Source of the DNA: a virus
DNA: 64,000 nucleotides
Strand: one strand, 5' to 3'
Virus record (IMG/VR): IMGVR_UViG_3300042515_002448
Span: 1 to 64,000 of that record
Part shown: piece by piece, positions 1 to 10,700 of the stretch
Layout: the number at the start of each line of letters is the position of its first letter
How positions within the stretch are numbered: position 1 is the stretch's first letter
Notes under the pieces: model-generated
Seen by the model: the letters and a program-made list of their open reading frames with translations, nothing else
What the model was told of the DNA's origin: nothing
The model's database searches: none
Translations under genes and position numbers: made by a program

Positions 1-408
1 CAAATAGACACTTATCCTAACATAGTTGCTCCTTCTTTCGGTAAGACCACTAGGTTTTGTGCAGGGGTACAAAAACTGATTCAGAAATACGCTATTATTC
101 TGTTAACTAACGTAGGTTCTCAAATAGGGTTCCCTTCTTTTGGGACAACCTTCCTATACTCTATTCAGGAAGGACTGTCTCCTGTAGACACTCTTCGAGC
201 TTCCCAGCTATTTACAATCGCAAGCTACAAAGCCGTAAATACACTGATTGAGTATCAGACCAATAATCCTACAACTCCGACGGATGAGCGGATTGTTTCT
301 GCTGAACTGGTTGACGTGGTATTGGCTTCTGGAGTCGCCACTTTCAGTGTAGAAATTACGACAGAAGCAGGAAGCACCATACCGTTCCTGCTTCCTTTAC
401 CTAAATAA
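1..408 (+). CDS. gp25-like baseplate wedge protein, C-terminal part
   Basis: An open frame enters from the left edge and stops with TAA at 406-408, so only about 135 C-terminal residues are visible. The stretch YAIILLTNVGSQIGFPSFGT matches the gp25/IraD-like pattern (a hydrophobic strand ending L-T-x-x-G, then P-x-F-G-T/S) found in small baseplate wedge proteins of contractile tails. The next gene, 4 bp downstream, is a J/gp6-like baseplate protein. The gp25-J/gp6 order is standard in myophages, which supports the call. The start and full length lie outside the window. Confidence 0.6.
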   Translation, partial: QIDTYPNIVAPSFGKTTRFCAGVQKLIQKYAIILLTNVGSQIGFPSFGTTFLYSIQEGLSPVDTLRASQLFTIASYKAVNTLIEYQTNNPTTPTDERIVSAELVDVVLASGVATFSVEITTEAGSTIPFLLPLPK

Positions 409-412
409 CCAT

Positions 413-2038
413 ATGGCAGAACTTAAACAAGATACCTTAGACAGATTGACTGCGTTCATATCGCAATCTTATGCGGATATAGACACAGGGCCTGGTTCGG
501 TTATTAGTGAGCTTCTTTTGAAGCTAGCGGCAGAAATACAAAATCAGCAGTACAACGAGATTCTAGCTCTTTCGCAGAGTAATTCAATTTCTTCAGTAAT
601 GACGGCTACCTCAGATAGTCGTAGCGTAGCTATGGACTTGATCGCCTCAAACTATAATGTTTCGAGAAGTTCAGGAGTCAAAGTTAAAGGCAAAATAAAG
701 GTCACTGTGAGTGAACCTAACGAATACGTGTTTAGAGCAGGACTAACATTTATACAGCCTGCATTAAATTTGAGCTACTTGCTGGTGGCGGATACACGTA
801 TCAGCCCAACCCCGTCTGCTTTATTTTCTGAAATCCAGCTATATGAGAATCAAGGAATGTACTACTTTTTGCTGGATGTTGAGGCCGAATATTCTGGTGC
901 TGAGTACCAGGTTCCTTCAGGCACCGTATTCAGCCTGAGTGACACGAACTTTATTAACGACTTCGTAGGAGCAGCCGCTTACGGAAATTTTTCTTCTGGT
1001 AGCGCACCAGAGACAGATAAGCAGCTAGTCTCCAAAATAAAATACAGTTTAGGTAGCTCTAGGTTTGAGTCTGCTGCAGGTATAGCTAACCGTCTCCGTG
1101 CAGAGTTTCCTTCCTTCCAGTCTTTATCTGTCTGCGGAGCTAACGACACAGAATTAACCAGGTCGAAACAAAATGTACTTGGACTGGCCACGTTCGGGAA
1201 AGCTGACGTGTATGTTCGTACAAGCGTAGGTCCTGCAATTACTCACATAACCAAACAGGCTAAAAAAGGAAGCAACAATACCTGGACTCTCGAAATGCTG
1301 GGTACCGACATCCCAGGGTTTTATCGCATAATTTCCCTTATTCCTGCTTCGACAGTCCTCAATCTTACAGGCTCTTTAGTTTTTTCTACAGTATACGGTA
1401 AGGCAACTTACCCAAATAGCAGAAATAACGAAATTTTTTCAGTAACCGATGCAAGATTTACCAAGTATCAGACTGCGACCCTCTCATTTACTTATGACGG
1501 TTATCCTTCTGTAGCTCAGGGAGAGTATGCAGATTTTATTGTCGAAGCTTCCTATCAACCCAACATTCTCGAGATTCAAGACTTGCTGCTTTCAGACTCT
1601 GAGAGACTTGCCTGTGCAGATTATCTAGTGAAAGCAGTCACTCCTTGTATGGTCTCTTTAAACATTAACCTTGTTAAGAAGAAACCTACCGACGACGCAG
1701 CTAGCCTAGGACTAGCACAACTCAAGAAAGATATCTTTAATTATATAAACACAATTCCTTTCGGAGGAGAGTTGTATGCATCCACCATTATCGACATGTG
1801 TCATAACTACGACATTAAAAGGGTAGACCTTCCCATAAAGATGTCAGGAGTTATATTGTACGTGAATGACGATGGCACTTCTGGTGCGCAGTACCTGAAT
1901 GATAGCGATGTTCTTTCCATTCCTACCAATCTCTCGAACGGTATATCTCCAAAAACCACAGCCTATTTTATAGATTACTATGACGCCACCAATCCAAACT
2001 CGTCAGTAATAGATAATATAGGTTTGAGTATAGTTTAA
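413..2038 (+). CDS. Baseplate J/gp6-like protein
   Basis: 541 aa. Residues 1-60 show the J/gp6 family opening: a helix with DIDTGPGSVISELLLKLAAE, where D-x-x-x-G-S/T-x-x-x-E/D-L/P is typical. A beta-rich middle follows with 'G.v.V...........AGLTF' near residues 90-125. Proteins of this family form the baseplate ring that holds the wedges. The gene starts 4 bp after the gp25-like gene and ends 4 bp before another large structural gene, so the three were probably translated from one late mRNA. There is no clear Shine-Dalgarno before the ATG (CCATATG). No truncation seen. Confidence 0.7.
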   Translation: MAELKQDTLDRLTAFISQSYADIDTGPGSVISELLLKLAAEIQNQQYNEILALSQSNSISSVMTATSDSRSVAMDLIASNYNVSRSSGVKVKGKIKVTVSEPNEYVFRAGLTFIQPALNLSYLLVADTRISPTPSALFSEIQLYENQGMYYFLLDVEAEYSGAEYQVPSGTVFSLSDTNFINDFVGAAAYGNFSSGSAPETDKQLVSKIKYSLGSSRFESAAGIANRLRAEFPSFQSLSVCGANDTELTRSKQNVLGLATFGKADVYVRTSVGPAITHITKQAKKGSNNTWTLEMLGTDIPGFYRIISLIPASTVLNLTGSLVFSTVYGKATYPNSRNNEIFSVTDARFTKYQTATLSFTYDGYPSVAQGEYADFIVEASYQPNILEIQDLLLSDSERLACADYLVKAVTPCMVSLNINLVKKKPTDDAASLGLAQLKKDIFNYINTIPFGGELYASTIIDMCHNYDIKRVDLPIKMSGVILYVNDDGTSGAQYLNDSDVLSIPTNLSNGISPKTTAYFIDYYDATNPNSSVIDNIGLSIV

Positions 2039-2042
2039 ACTT

Positions 2043-3920
2043 ATGCTTGCTGATTTTTTATCAAAAAATTACCCGTCAGGTGGAGGGGCTATTGACGGAC
2101 AATATCTGTATAGAGCCTTAGGTACCTTTTGGACGCAAGTATTCCAAGATCAGGAAGCCTTGAGAGGCTACACTGCCGGAATGGCGGAGGAACTCATTCA
2201 GTCTTACTATAGACTTACGGAGACAGTAAATTCTCTATCTGTTAAACATATAGATGTTTTTCACACAGTACGCTGGAAGCCTATAGTGATTAAAAAGTCA
2301 GAGTTTAACCGTAGTCCGTTTGTCTTTGAACCAGGCGAGGCAGTCTTTGGTATTCAGCCGCCAGACAATAAAGCTTATGCAGGTCAGTTATTCAGGTTTG
2401 GATTCTCAAAAGAGTCTGCAAACAAAGCGTATTTTAGTTTTACTCCAAAAATCGGTTTACACTCTTTCGGTCTTCTCACGAATAGAATCATATCTCCTTC
2501 CCTTATACTGGTTCCTGGAGTTGATGTTGTTTTTGAGAAAGGTGTAATGTACTTTAACCAGGACCTGTTTAATACTCCCTCATTACCGAAGGCTGCTCTT
2601 TTTGACGATTCAGGAGACAGAGCTACGTATACAGATTCTTCAGGAAAGGTAGTGCAGGACGAATTCCTGATACTCTGGGCCTATACAGCAAAAATAGATG
2701 AGGATCAGCTGTATTTAAACTTCGGACAGTTGTTTGACATAAGGCTTCCTTCGTCAGTGCAGTATAAGCAGCTGCTTGAAACGGTTATGTCCCTTGCTGT
2801 GGGAGGTCCAACAATATCTGCACTGAATGCTGTTTTTTCTATACTCTGTAAGAGTCCTTCGGTGTTGTCTTCCACTGAGACTGTTACAGACATGTATGCA
2901 GACGACATGTATAGGTATGTAATTACCGACAAGAACACCTATAAATATCCAGTTTATGTGGAACCCAATTACTCTATTTCTTTAGGAGATACATTGTATG
3001 CTGGTGAGTGTTTGACTGACTCTGTTAAGTTTGTTGATTCTGTGATAGATCCTGTTTGGTGGCTGCGGGAATTTGAATCTCCTAGAGTGGCTTTGCCGAA
3101 GCATGTTTTTGCAATCGACAATCAACATCAACTACTTTTCGAGAATGCAGAAAATTTTGTAGACTACACCCCGGAAGAAGGATTTGTTTTCCCTGTGGTA
3201 GGCAATCCAGCCGATGTAGCTCTGTTCAATGCGAGGCTCAATTTGCCCGAAAACAAAGAAATTTTGCTGAAGGCTTTGCATCTAGATAAAGACACTCCTG
3301 CAAGGACAGCTATAAATCCTTTAAACTTCGTGTTCTCGAATTTTTTAAAAAATAATACAATCTTGCTGAAGTTGAAGTTTTACTCCGAGGGAGAGCTTAG
3401 TCTATTTTTTGATCTTCTTCCATCAATACAGAGGTTTTTGCCTCCTCATGTTTTTATTTTAGTTAGTGTTGCGTTTCAGTTAGCTACAGACGAACTGTCA
3501 ACTTTGAACAGAGGTCTCACTATTCCTGGCTTTGGTAATCAGCAATTTTGTGCAGACGGCTCCGTAAACATGCCTGTGTATGATCTGTCAGGAAATCTAA
3601 TCAGCAGTCCAGGAGCTCGTCCAGGTAACGTAACAGATAAAAATTATTATAAAGATTACGTGAATAGGCTGTTCTGCATCTCTCTAGGACCATTCAGACA
3701 AGGACAGCCACTCCATGCCGACGGAACAGATAAATTTTCTAATATATCTAATCTCGACGATTTGGATATTAACAACACTAAAACAAAAGGGTCTACAGCT
3801 ACAGGGATAAGAACAGGACTGCTTCGTTCTTATATCCCGAAGATAGTCAATAACCCTGGAGAACCTCCAAGAGGCCCTTCAACCAAAGAAGTTCAAAGTA
3901 TCTTATTAATCGACTTCTAG
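2043..3920 (+). CDS. Large tail/baseplate protein, family not recognised
   Basis: 625 aa, directly downstream of the J/gp6-like gene, in the place where myophages carry tail-protein-I, gp7 or similar wedge genes. The N-terminus (residues 1-70) is helical, with an LYRALGTFWTQVFQDQEALR segment; small tail-attachment proteins often begin this way. The rest mixes strands and turns, with aromatic-rich segments. No catalytic motif, signal peptide or membrane segment is visible. A baseplate wedge or fibre-connector role is inferred from position only. Confidence 0.5.
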   Translation: MLADFLSKNYPSGGGAIDGQYLYRALGTFWTQVFQDQEALRGYTAGMAEELIQSYYRLTETVNSLSVKHIDVFHTVRWKPIVIKKSEFNRSPFVFEPGEAVFGIQPPDNKAYAGQLFRFGFSKESANKAYFSFTPKIGLHSFGLLTNRIISPSLILVPGVDVVFEKGVMYFNQDLFNTPSLPKAALFDDSGDRATYTDSSGKVVQDEFLILWAYTAKIDEDQLYLNFGQLFDIRLPSSVQYKQLLETVMSLAVGGPTISALNAVFSILCKSPSVLSSTETVTDMYADDMYRYVITDKNTYKYPVYVEPNYSISLGDTLYAGECLTDSVKFVDSVIDPVWWLREFESPRVALPKHVFAIDNQHQLLFENAENFVDYTPEEGFVFPVVGNPADVALFNARLNLPENKEILLKALHLDKDTPARTAINPLNFVFSNFLKNNTILLKLKFYSEGELSLFFDLLPSIQRFLPPHVFILVSVAFQLATDELSTLNRGLTIPGFGNQQFCADGSVNMPVYDLSGNLISSPGARPGNVTDKNYYKDYVNRLFCISLGPFRQGQPLHADGTDKFSNISNLDDLDINNTKTKGSTATGIRTGLLRSYIPKIVNNPGEPPRGPSTKEVQSILLIDF

Positions 3921-3944
3921 TGAAATCTTAAATATACTTACTCT

Positions 3945-4511
3945 ATGTCAACATCAGAAATTTTAAGCGTTAATAAAGCTTTAACAGGGTTTATTCAGGT
4001 CTGGAAGCATGATAAGGTTACTGGCGAATCATCCCTAATAGTGGATAAGAATAATACTATCCTGAAAGGCGGAGCAAAACTAATTGCTCGGGCTTTGGGA
4101 GGAGATCCGTCCGCCAAAATATGGGGTATGTATATAGGCTATAACAACTCGGCAGGTACTTTTAACCCTCCAGGTATTGATGTAGATTATTCGGCCCCGT
4201 TCACCAGTTTCTCTGCTCCGTTTGGCTACCTGAGAGAGCCTCTCACCTTTTCTCCTATATATTCCTCTTCTGCAGGCTACGACCAGAATACTGTATTGTT
4301 TTCCACAATGATTACTACAGCTCAAGCAGCAGGAGGAGCGGTATTCGACACCAGCAGTAAGATATACGAGGTCGCACTAGTTTCTGTCTCGGACGAGAGC
4401 AATCCTCTTACTGATACGGTTTTTTCTAGAACTAATTTTACTGCAATACAGTACAACGACAACTACAACTTCACCATTACTTGGGGAGTAAGAACTATTC
4501 TTCCAAATTAA
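3945..4511 (+). CDS. Tail/baseplate-associated structural protein, unknown
   Basis: 188 aa. Glycine-, serine- and aromatic-rich, predicted mostly beta, with no enzymatic motif. The N-terminus (ALTGFIQVWKHDKVTGESSL) followed by an 'ILKGGAKLIARALGG' helix resembles the opening of small phage baseplate or fibre-base proteins. It sits between two large tail genes, with a short A/T-rich leader (AATATACTTACTCTATG) and no Shine-Dalgarno. The role is inferred from position. Confidence 0.45.
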   Translation: MSTSEILSVNKALTGFIQVWKHDKVTGESSLIVDKNNTILKGGAKLIARALGGDPSAKIWGMYIGYNNSAGTFNPPGIDVDYSAPFTSFSAPFGYLREPLTFSPIYSSSAGYDQNTVLFSTMITTAQAAGGAVFDTSSKIYEVALVSVSDESNPLTDTVFSRTNFTAIQYNDNYNFTITWGVRTILPN

Positions 4512-4515
4512 TATT

Positions 4516-6789
4516 ATGAGCTTAACTCCTTGGCTGCCAGTAGTCAGAAAAATAAAAGACGGTGAGGCTGTAGAGCAAGCCACTGTCAATGTACCTATAG
4601 ACCAGTTAACTCAGAGAGATCAGCATCTTTTTGAAAAGTTCGAAGAAGTCGCTGGGAAGTCTGTGTTGATCAGTTTTGATCAGCCTATGCATCCTGATGA
4701 GACTTTTAATGTAGGGGAACTCAGTTTAACCTATTACAAGCAGGATGCTTCCGGAGAAGGGTTGGCTAAAGGCATTTCAGGGTTTAATTCCTCCAGCTCA
4801 TCTTCCATGTTCACTGCGAATAACTCAAATTATTCGTTTGGAATTACTAAAACCATTTATCTGGGTACACGCTCTGCTGATGTTTTTACAGAGGGTTTGT
4901 GTGAGTTTGACGTGGATATAGATGACGCTAAACTAGGGTTATTACAACAAATAAACGGTGTAGTTGAGTCTTTTTCTGTAGGCCCCTATTTCCTATCTTC
5001 TAAATCAAAAGGAAAAATTACCAAAGATCCTTCAGGTATTCCTGTTTATGTGGGCTATGCAGTATCTAAAAGGAAATTTTTATTACATACGGTAGTTCCT
5101 GAGTTTTCTCAATTCTTCATAAATTACCGCTATAATATCCTTGATAGAGTAGCTGGTGTACCAGTCTTAAATACGACATGGAGTATTACTAATCCAGACC
5201 TTACAAAGCTGGGTTGGATACCTGCTGCTTCCGCAGGAGTTTCAAGCATACCTCCAGGAGCATTGTTTTATTACAACATACCTACTCCCGAAGTATTGGC
5301 TACCGATACGGGCCTTTCTATATACGAACGTGCAGAGGCCTCGGAGCTTCTGAAGTATCTGCCTCCGGTACCTTCTAATTTTATTCAACTGTATGTTGAC
5401 GGCCTCTTGAGCAGATTTAAAGATACCTTCGACACCGCAGGAACATACTCAATTAATGAGTATGGGTTGTGGTGGCACTCAAACACAGCCGGAAATCAAC
5501 CATGGTCCTCGCAGTACCCTCAGACCGCACAAACTTTATTGTGGAATCCTTGTTTGCGTTGGAGGTATGTTGGAGATCCTACTTATACCAACGTTATTTG
5601 TACTCTTGATGATATCAGAGGAGCAGACACCAGAGCTGTTGAGTTTTCCTCTGCCGGTGACTACATAATGTGGAGATTTGTAGGATCGACTAAATGGACT
5701 GTGTTACAGGCTATAAACACTTTAGCTGGCTACGATGCAGGCCTGTTCAAGCAAGTTGAAGTTGCCCTGGACTCCACAAGCCTAAAAACTTCGCTCGACT
5801 CCTCAAGGAAGAAAATATTTACCAGCTTTTCTCAGTTTAACCCTGCATTGAAAACGCAGCTAGTTCACTCGCTGCAAACGTCGAACACAGAAGTCAATAA
5901 GTCAGGAAACTTTATTAAGTTTTATAATAGAGACAATCCTACACAAACAGCTACCACGGGAGATCTGGTTGTAGATATAACTCCTGTTTTTGATCATGTA
6001 GGCTATTTGGACACTTTATTTCAAGATGTCGCTCAGTTCCCTGCTTCTCGAACTGGGTCATACGCTACCAACAGAGCTATCGCTGCTCTGGCTTTCCATA
6101 AGCCTTCTGGTACCTTTAAGACAGTTGTTACCCCTGTGGTGTCTAAACTTGTCGGAGTTGGAGGCATTTCCGTTACTGAGCAGGCTGCCGGTACAGGAGT
6201 GTGGAATGTTTCTTACCGAGGTCAAGGGATGTCAGGGCAGGTAGATTCTATAGAGCCTATAAATTCAAGACTGGAGTTTATTAAGCTTACTTCTTATTTA
6301 AAATTGCCTCCGCCATCTCAAACGCCAGTTGGCCTTGTGGGTAAGATCGTTTTACCTAAAGGCTATTCTAACGGCAACCCGTTAAATCTTGTTTTCCATA
6401 TGTTTGGTGACATCGACGGGCTGGCTACATCTCCAAATAGAACAGTGGCGTTTTCGTTCGAGTATTCCGCTGTATCAGCCTATAACGGAGCTTCTCCTAC
6501 TATTTATACTAAAGTAGATAACTTTGTGACATTTACGCCGACAACAAATCCTGTTGAATTTGAGTTAACTCCTTTCGCGGTTGCCTACGCAGCCAATACG
6601 TCCGTTAAGGTAGGCTATACTGAACTCGCAGGATCCCAAGTCCCTCTGTTCAGTATACCTGGGGAATTTATTCACGAAGATACTGTAGTTAATTTTAAAA
6701 TCATGAGGGTGGCCACAACCTTCCCGGCATATTCGTATGTTGGGAACATAGGCATTCTCGGAGTATACTGGGAAATTCCTAACGCTTAA
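4516..6789 (+). CDS. Large beta-rich tail/fibre protein, unknown
   Basis: 757 aa, starting 4 bp after the preceding stop. The N-terminus is charged and probably helical (PVVRKIKDGEAVEQATVNVP, then DQLTQRDQHLFEKFEE). A long beta-rich body rich in Ser, Thr, Tyr and Pro follows. No enzymatic signature seen. Opening with 'TQRD..L......' before a fibre body is common in proteins that attach a fibre to the baseplate. I infer a fibre or baseplate-decoration protein from composition and location. Confidence 0.45.
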   Translation: MSLTPWLPVVRKIKDGEAVEQATVNVPIDQLTQRDQHLFEKFEEVAGKSVLISFDQPMHPDETFNVGELSLTYYKQDASGEGLAKGISGFNSSSSSSMFTANNSNYSFGITKTIYLGTRSADVFTEGLCEFDVDIDDAKLGLLQQINGVVESFSVGPYFLSSKSKGKITKDPSGIPVYVGYAVSKRKFLLHTVVPEFSQFFINYRYNILDRVAGVPVLNTTWSITNPDLTKLGWIPAASAGVSSIPPGALFYYNIPTPEVLATDTGLSIYERAEASELLKYLPPVPSNFIQLYVDGLLSRFKDTFDTAGTYSINEYGLWWHSNTAGNQPWSSQYPQTAQTLLWNPCLRWRYVGDPTYTNVICTLDDIRGADTRAVEFSSAGDYIMWRFVGSTKWTVLQAINTLAGYDAGLFKQVEVALDSTSLKTSLDSSRKKIFTSFSQFNPALKTQLVHSLQTSNTEVNKSGNFIKFYNRDNPTQTATTGDLVVDITPVFDHVGYLDTLFQDVAQFPASRTGSYATNRAIAALAFHKPSGTFKTVVTPVVSKLVGVGGISVTEQAAGTGVWNVSYRGQGMSGQVDSIEPINSRLEFIKLTSYLKLPPPSQTPVGLVGKIVLPKGYSNGNPLNLVFHMFGDIDGLATSPNRTVAFSFEYSAVSAYNGASPTIYTKVDNFVTFTPTTNPVEFELTPFAVAYAANTSVKVGYTELAGSQVPLFSIPGEFIHEDTVVNFKIMRVATTFPAYSYVGNIGILGVYWEIPNA

Positions 6790-6794
6790 TCACT

Positions 6795-7685
6795 ATGCCT
6801 TGGATCGACAGTCTTGATTGGGAATCTATGAACGGATTGAGGAAGTATCCTATCCGAGAAGGCTTGAGCGCGATAAGTGCAGATAGTCTGTTCGCTATTC
6901 CTGATACTTTGATTGTGGACTTTTCTCTCACAGCATCTAGCGATGTTTCCCGAAAGTTCTATGTCTCTAAAGTATTTAATGCCCTCTCGTCTGTAGTCAT
7001 AGAAATTAGCGACACTGCTAATAATGTCATTGTCGGTACGTTTAGCGTAAATAAATCGTCTCATACCACAAACAAAGATTACTATATGACTGCGACCAGT
7101 AGCTATGTCGCAGCCAACGGTAAGATGACTATAGGTACTTTAAACGATCTTATCTACCAACCTGCAGGAGAATTCGTCTTTTTAAGTACAGCTACTGAGT
7201 TTGAGCCTAGAACTATAATTCCAGGACTTAGAGGGATTGATAGAATTGAGTTTGTTGACGAACTAAATGGTGTACGTGCGCTTTCTGGAGATGTAATTCT
7301 TACTGCTAGAAGCAATATGCAGTTCTCCTTTAGTTCAACCGCTAACGAGGTGTTTTTAGATGCTGGAGACAATTTAGGCTTAAGCAAGCAGTGCTCAGTA
7401 AACACATGTATAAAAACTATAAATGGTGTCGCTCCAGACAAAACAAACGGAAACATCAATTTAATAGGTAAAGACTGTGTTAAGCTGTCGAACTCCTCTC
7501 AGTATACTTTAAACCTAGATGATACATGTTGTACGCCATGCTCAGGCTGCAGCGATCTTGAAGAACTTACAGGCAGACTAACTTCGCTTGAAAACAAATA
7601 TTTAGATTTAAAGAGTGGATACAATGGAGTTAATTCGCAGCTAACTACGTATCTGTCTACCATAAACTCTAATTGCTCATGCTAG
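6795..7685 (+). CDS. Tail fibre-type protein, 'N-x-L-x-x-YP' family member 1
   Basis: 296 aa. First of five neighbouring proteins sharing two signatures. The N-terminal one is MNGLRKYPIREG (about residues 12-23). The internal one is INGVAPDKTNGNINLIGKD (about 209-227). Between them is a beta-rich region. The C-terminus has a dense cysteine cluster (CCTPCSGC, about 245-252), a heptad-like helix (LEELTGRLTSLENKYLDL) and a terminal Cys-Ser-Cys. This suggests a coiled-coil trimer stabilised by cysteines or metal. Likely a fibre, receptor-binding or virion-decoration protein. Confidence 0.5.
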   Translation: MPWIDSLDWESMNGLRKYPIREGLSAISADSLFAIPDTLIVDFSLTASSDVSRKFYVSKVFNALSSVVIEISDTANNVIVGTFSVNKSSHTTNKDYYMTATSSYVAANGKMTIGTLNDLIYQPAGEFVFLSTATEFEPRTIIPGLRGIDRIEFVDELNGVRALSGDVILTARSNMQFSFSSTANEVFLDAGDNLGLSKQCSVNTCIKTINGVAPDKTNGNINLIGKDCVKLSNSSQYTLNLDDTCCTPCSGCSDLEELTGRLTSLENKYLDLKSGYNGVNSQLTTYLSTINSNCSC

Positions 7686-7709
7686 CTCAAGCTGCTAAAA
7701 TAAACCTAT

Positions 7710-10700
7710 ATGGCAGCTCTGGAGTATCTAACCGCAAATAGCCTGACCGCGTATCCGTTTAAGGCGCGAGGAGCTACAACCACATCAAGTGTCAATCCTG
7801 TTCAGCAGAATTGGTTTTATGATATTCTATTTGTGTCTTATGCGGACTCAATAAGAAGTGTATACATTAGCAATATAGCTAAGACACAGACAGGAGACTT
7901 GGTGTTAACTTTCTCTAATCTGGAGACAGGTACGCCCATTTCTCCTAGTGTTACAATAGTCTCTGCCGCTTTACAGGACCACAGAGCCAATCTAACGTCT
8001 AGCTTTGTAGGGTTCAGCTACTCTTCATTTTCTGTAAAGTTTGTTTTCGGTGCAGGTATTGTTACTATTCCTTCCGGATTTTCTCAAAACTATACACCGG
8101 AAGAAACCACACTAGCTTCGCCTGCGGTAGTTCTAAAATCTCCGAAGATAAATTCTATCGTTGTAGCTTCGTACACCTCCGATGTCGACCCAGCAGGAAA
8201 AATAAGGCAGTTCGCAGCTCCAGTAAGAAGGTTCTATTACAACTCACCAACAGACTTTTCTCCTACTGCCAGAATACGTCCAAAGTCTAACATTGTGTTT
8301 AGAACAGACACAACCACACAAGGAGAATTGTGGGTTATTAGAGGAGCAGGAGCAGGACTATACGACCCTTGCTCTGTACCTGCGGAAGGATTTTCTGATT
8401 TGTATACTATCAACAATGTAAAGCCAGACAACTCTGGCAGCATGTATTTTAATGTCTCAGGATGCTATACTGCTGATGTTTTGACTGACAATACGTCTGT
8501 TCTGTATAACTCCCTTTCTCCCTCCAACAATCCGTTAACGCCATATAAAGCGTTTACGGTACAGACAAACACAGGAACAAAAAATTTTAACGCTACCTCT
8601 CCAGGCAGTACACTGGTTATTGAAAACTTCTGCACCCCTAGGTGTGCTCCAGAAAATTTGGCTGCTTTTGCACACTACTTAAATCGAGTAAGCGACGGCG
8701 TTATAGAATTAAACAAGATAGCTGCACAAAACACAGAAACGAGAGGCAAAGGAACCGCTACAGGTTTGGTATTTACAGCTAAATCTTTTTGTCTGCAAGG
8801 TAATCCTTTTTACAGAGGTTCTGACAACCCAACAGACCTTAACTACGTTCAGTGTGGAGAAAAATTTATACAAAATTATCACGAAGGCAGACACATCCAG
8901 TTAGCGTACCCCAACGGAACTATCAGAACGCATATGATTGTTTCGTATATATCAGACACTTCTGTACTGCTAGATTCTGCTCCTGCAGCCACAGGAGATG
9001 GAGTGTGGTTTTGTGTTTTAGACAATGGTGCTGTAAGTAATATTAATGTCGCAGTAGCAGACTACAATCTGCTCTCTTCAGGTTTTCTTACTCCGTACTT
9101 TCAAGTCAAATACACAACAACAGAAGGCTATGCCTCAGGAGGTAAATATGTCACATTTCTTGCAGTAGTTGTTGCGGTCTATAATCCTTCAAAAAGTCTA
9201 GTTAAGGTTAAGTCGATATTCGCTAGTGGTAATTTTATACAACAAGGGGTGTTTAAAATTAGAACAGCTTCAGGCATAACTCAGGCCACTGTGCCCGAAG
9301 TTAATATAGGCTGTAATCAATACGCATTTATAGAGGCCGTATACTATATCGAGTGTGGTACTGCCGGGCAGACTTTTACTATAAGTGTTGATGACATTAC
9401 GACGGTACCTCATAAGCCTATAGGAGTGCCGTATGTTTTACCTGGAGTGAATGGTGTTAGCTGTCCCGACCCTACAGGAGATTCAAAGCTATTTAGAGCC
9501 TATCAAGGAAGAGCTTTTCCTTATGCTCAAAGCGTATCAACTCCTACAGCACAGATTACATTATCTACAGGAACAACCCAGTATACCCTGAATGGGAGTG
9601 TTCCAGATTGGTTTAACGTTAATTCTTTATACAACCCCAGTACATATACCTTAACGCTATCCTCCTCACAAATACCGACAAGTAAAGTAAATCAGAGATA
9701 TAGTTTATACTATAAGTCTACTGACGGAGCCGTACCTGGATCTATATATCAGTTCATTATAGACTACGTGGCATTACCTGAAATAACAGCTCCCTTAAGC
9801 GCTACCTACACCAGCAACAATCCTTTACAGATAACTAAAACAGGAGTCTATACCGCTACCTTGCCTATATTTCAAGCTAATGCCACAAATATGTCAAAGT
9901 TGTCTGCGGACTTTTCTCTAGAAGATAATGCTAGTTTCAAATACTCTTTAAAACTTTTTGGCGCTCAAGACAACACATTGCCTGCAGGCCTCTCTTTCGA
10001 CAGAGCTACAGGCAAACTGACTGGTACGCTAGCTCCATCTGTGGCTGTAGGTACACTGTATCGGTTTGTGCTAACTGCAGAAAACCCTGCAGGACAGGCA
10101 ACAAATCCTCAAGATATATATGTTCTTGTGCAGCAAACTTCGAGGCCGGTAGTTACACTATCGAAGCCCTCTCCAGTGACTGCAAACAATATAACTACTT
10201 ACACTAATGACGCTCCTTTAATTGCTTGTACATCGCCAGACATTCCTATTTTTGGTTATACCCTAGTTGTAAAAGCTGGAGTCTTTCCTCCAGGTTTAAC
10301 ATTTAACTCTACTACAGGGAAAATAACCGGAAAAATTACAGCTACTGCTGCAGGATATGTCTCTTGCGAAGTTTACGCAAACAACCCTGCAGGACGTTCA
10401 GAGTTTCCTGAGCCTTTTACTATAAACTACACAACCTTTAATGCTCCTACGTTAACTTCCCCAGCTGCAGGAGCAATAATAACCACCGGTTTTACCACAA
10501 CAACAACAGTCAACTCACCGTTATTTGTTGTGGCTGCCAATGTTGTAGGATCTTTACAAAACACATACAGCTGCACATCAAACAATATTCCTCTAGGTTT
10601 TACTCTAGACTCTAGCTCAGGTAAATTCTATGGTCTGCTAGATCCTTCTCTTGTTCCAACCAACCAATCAATAACATCAGTGTCGTATGCTCTGCGAGTT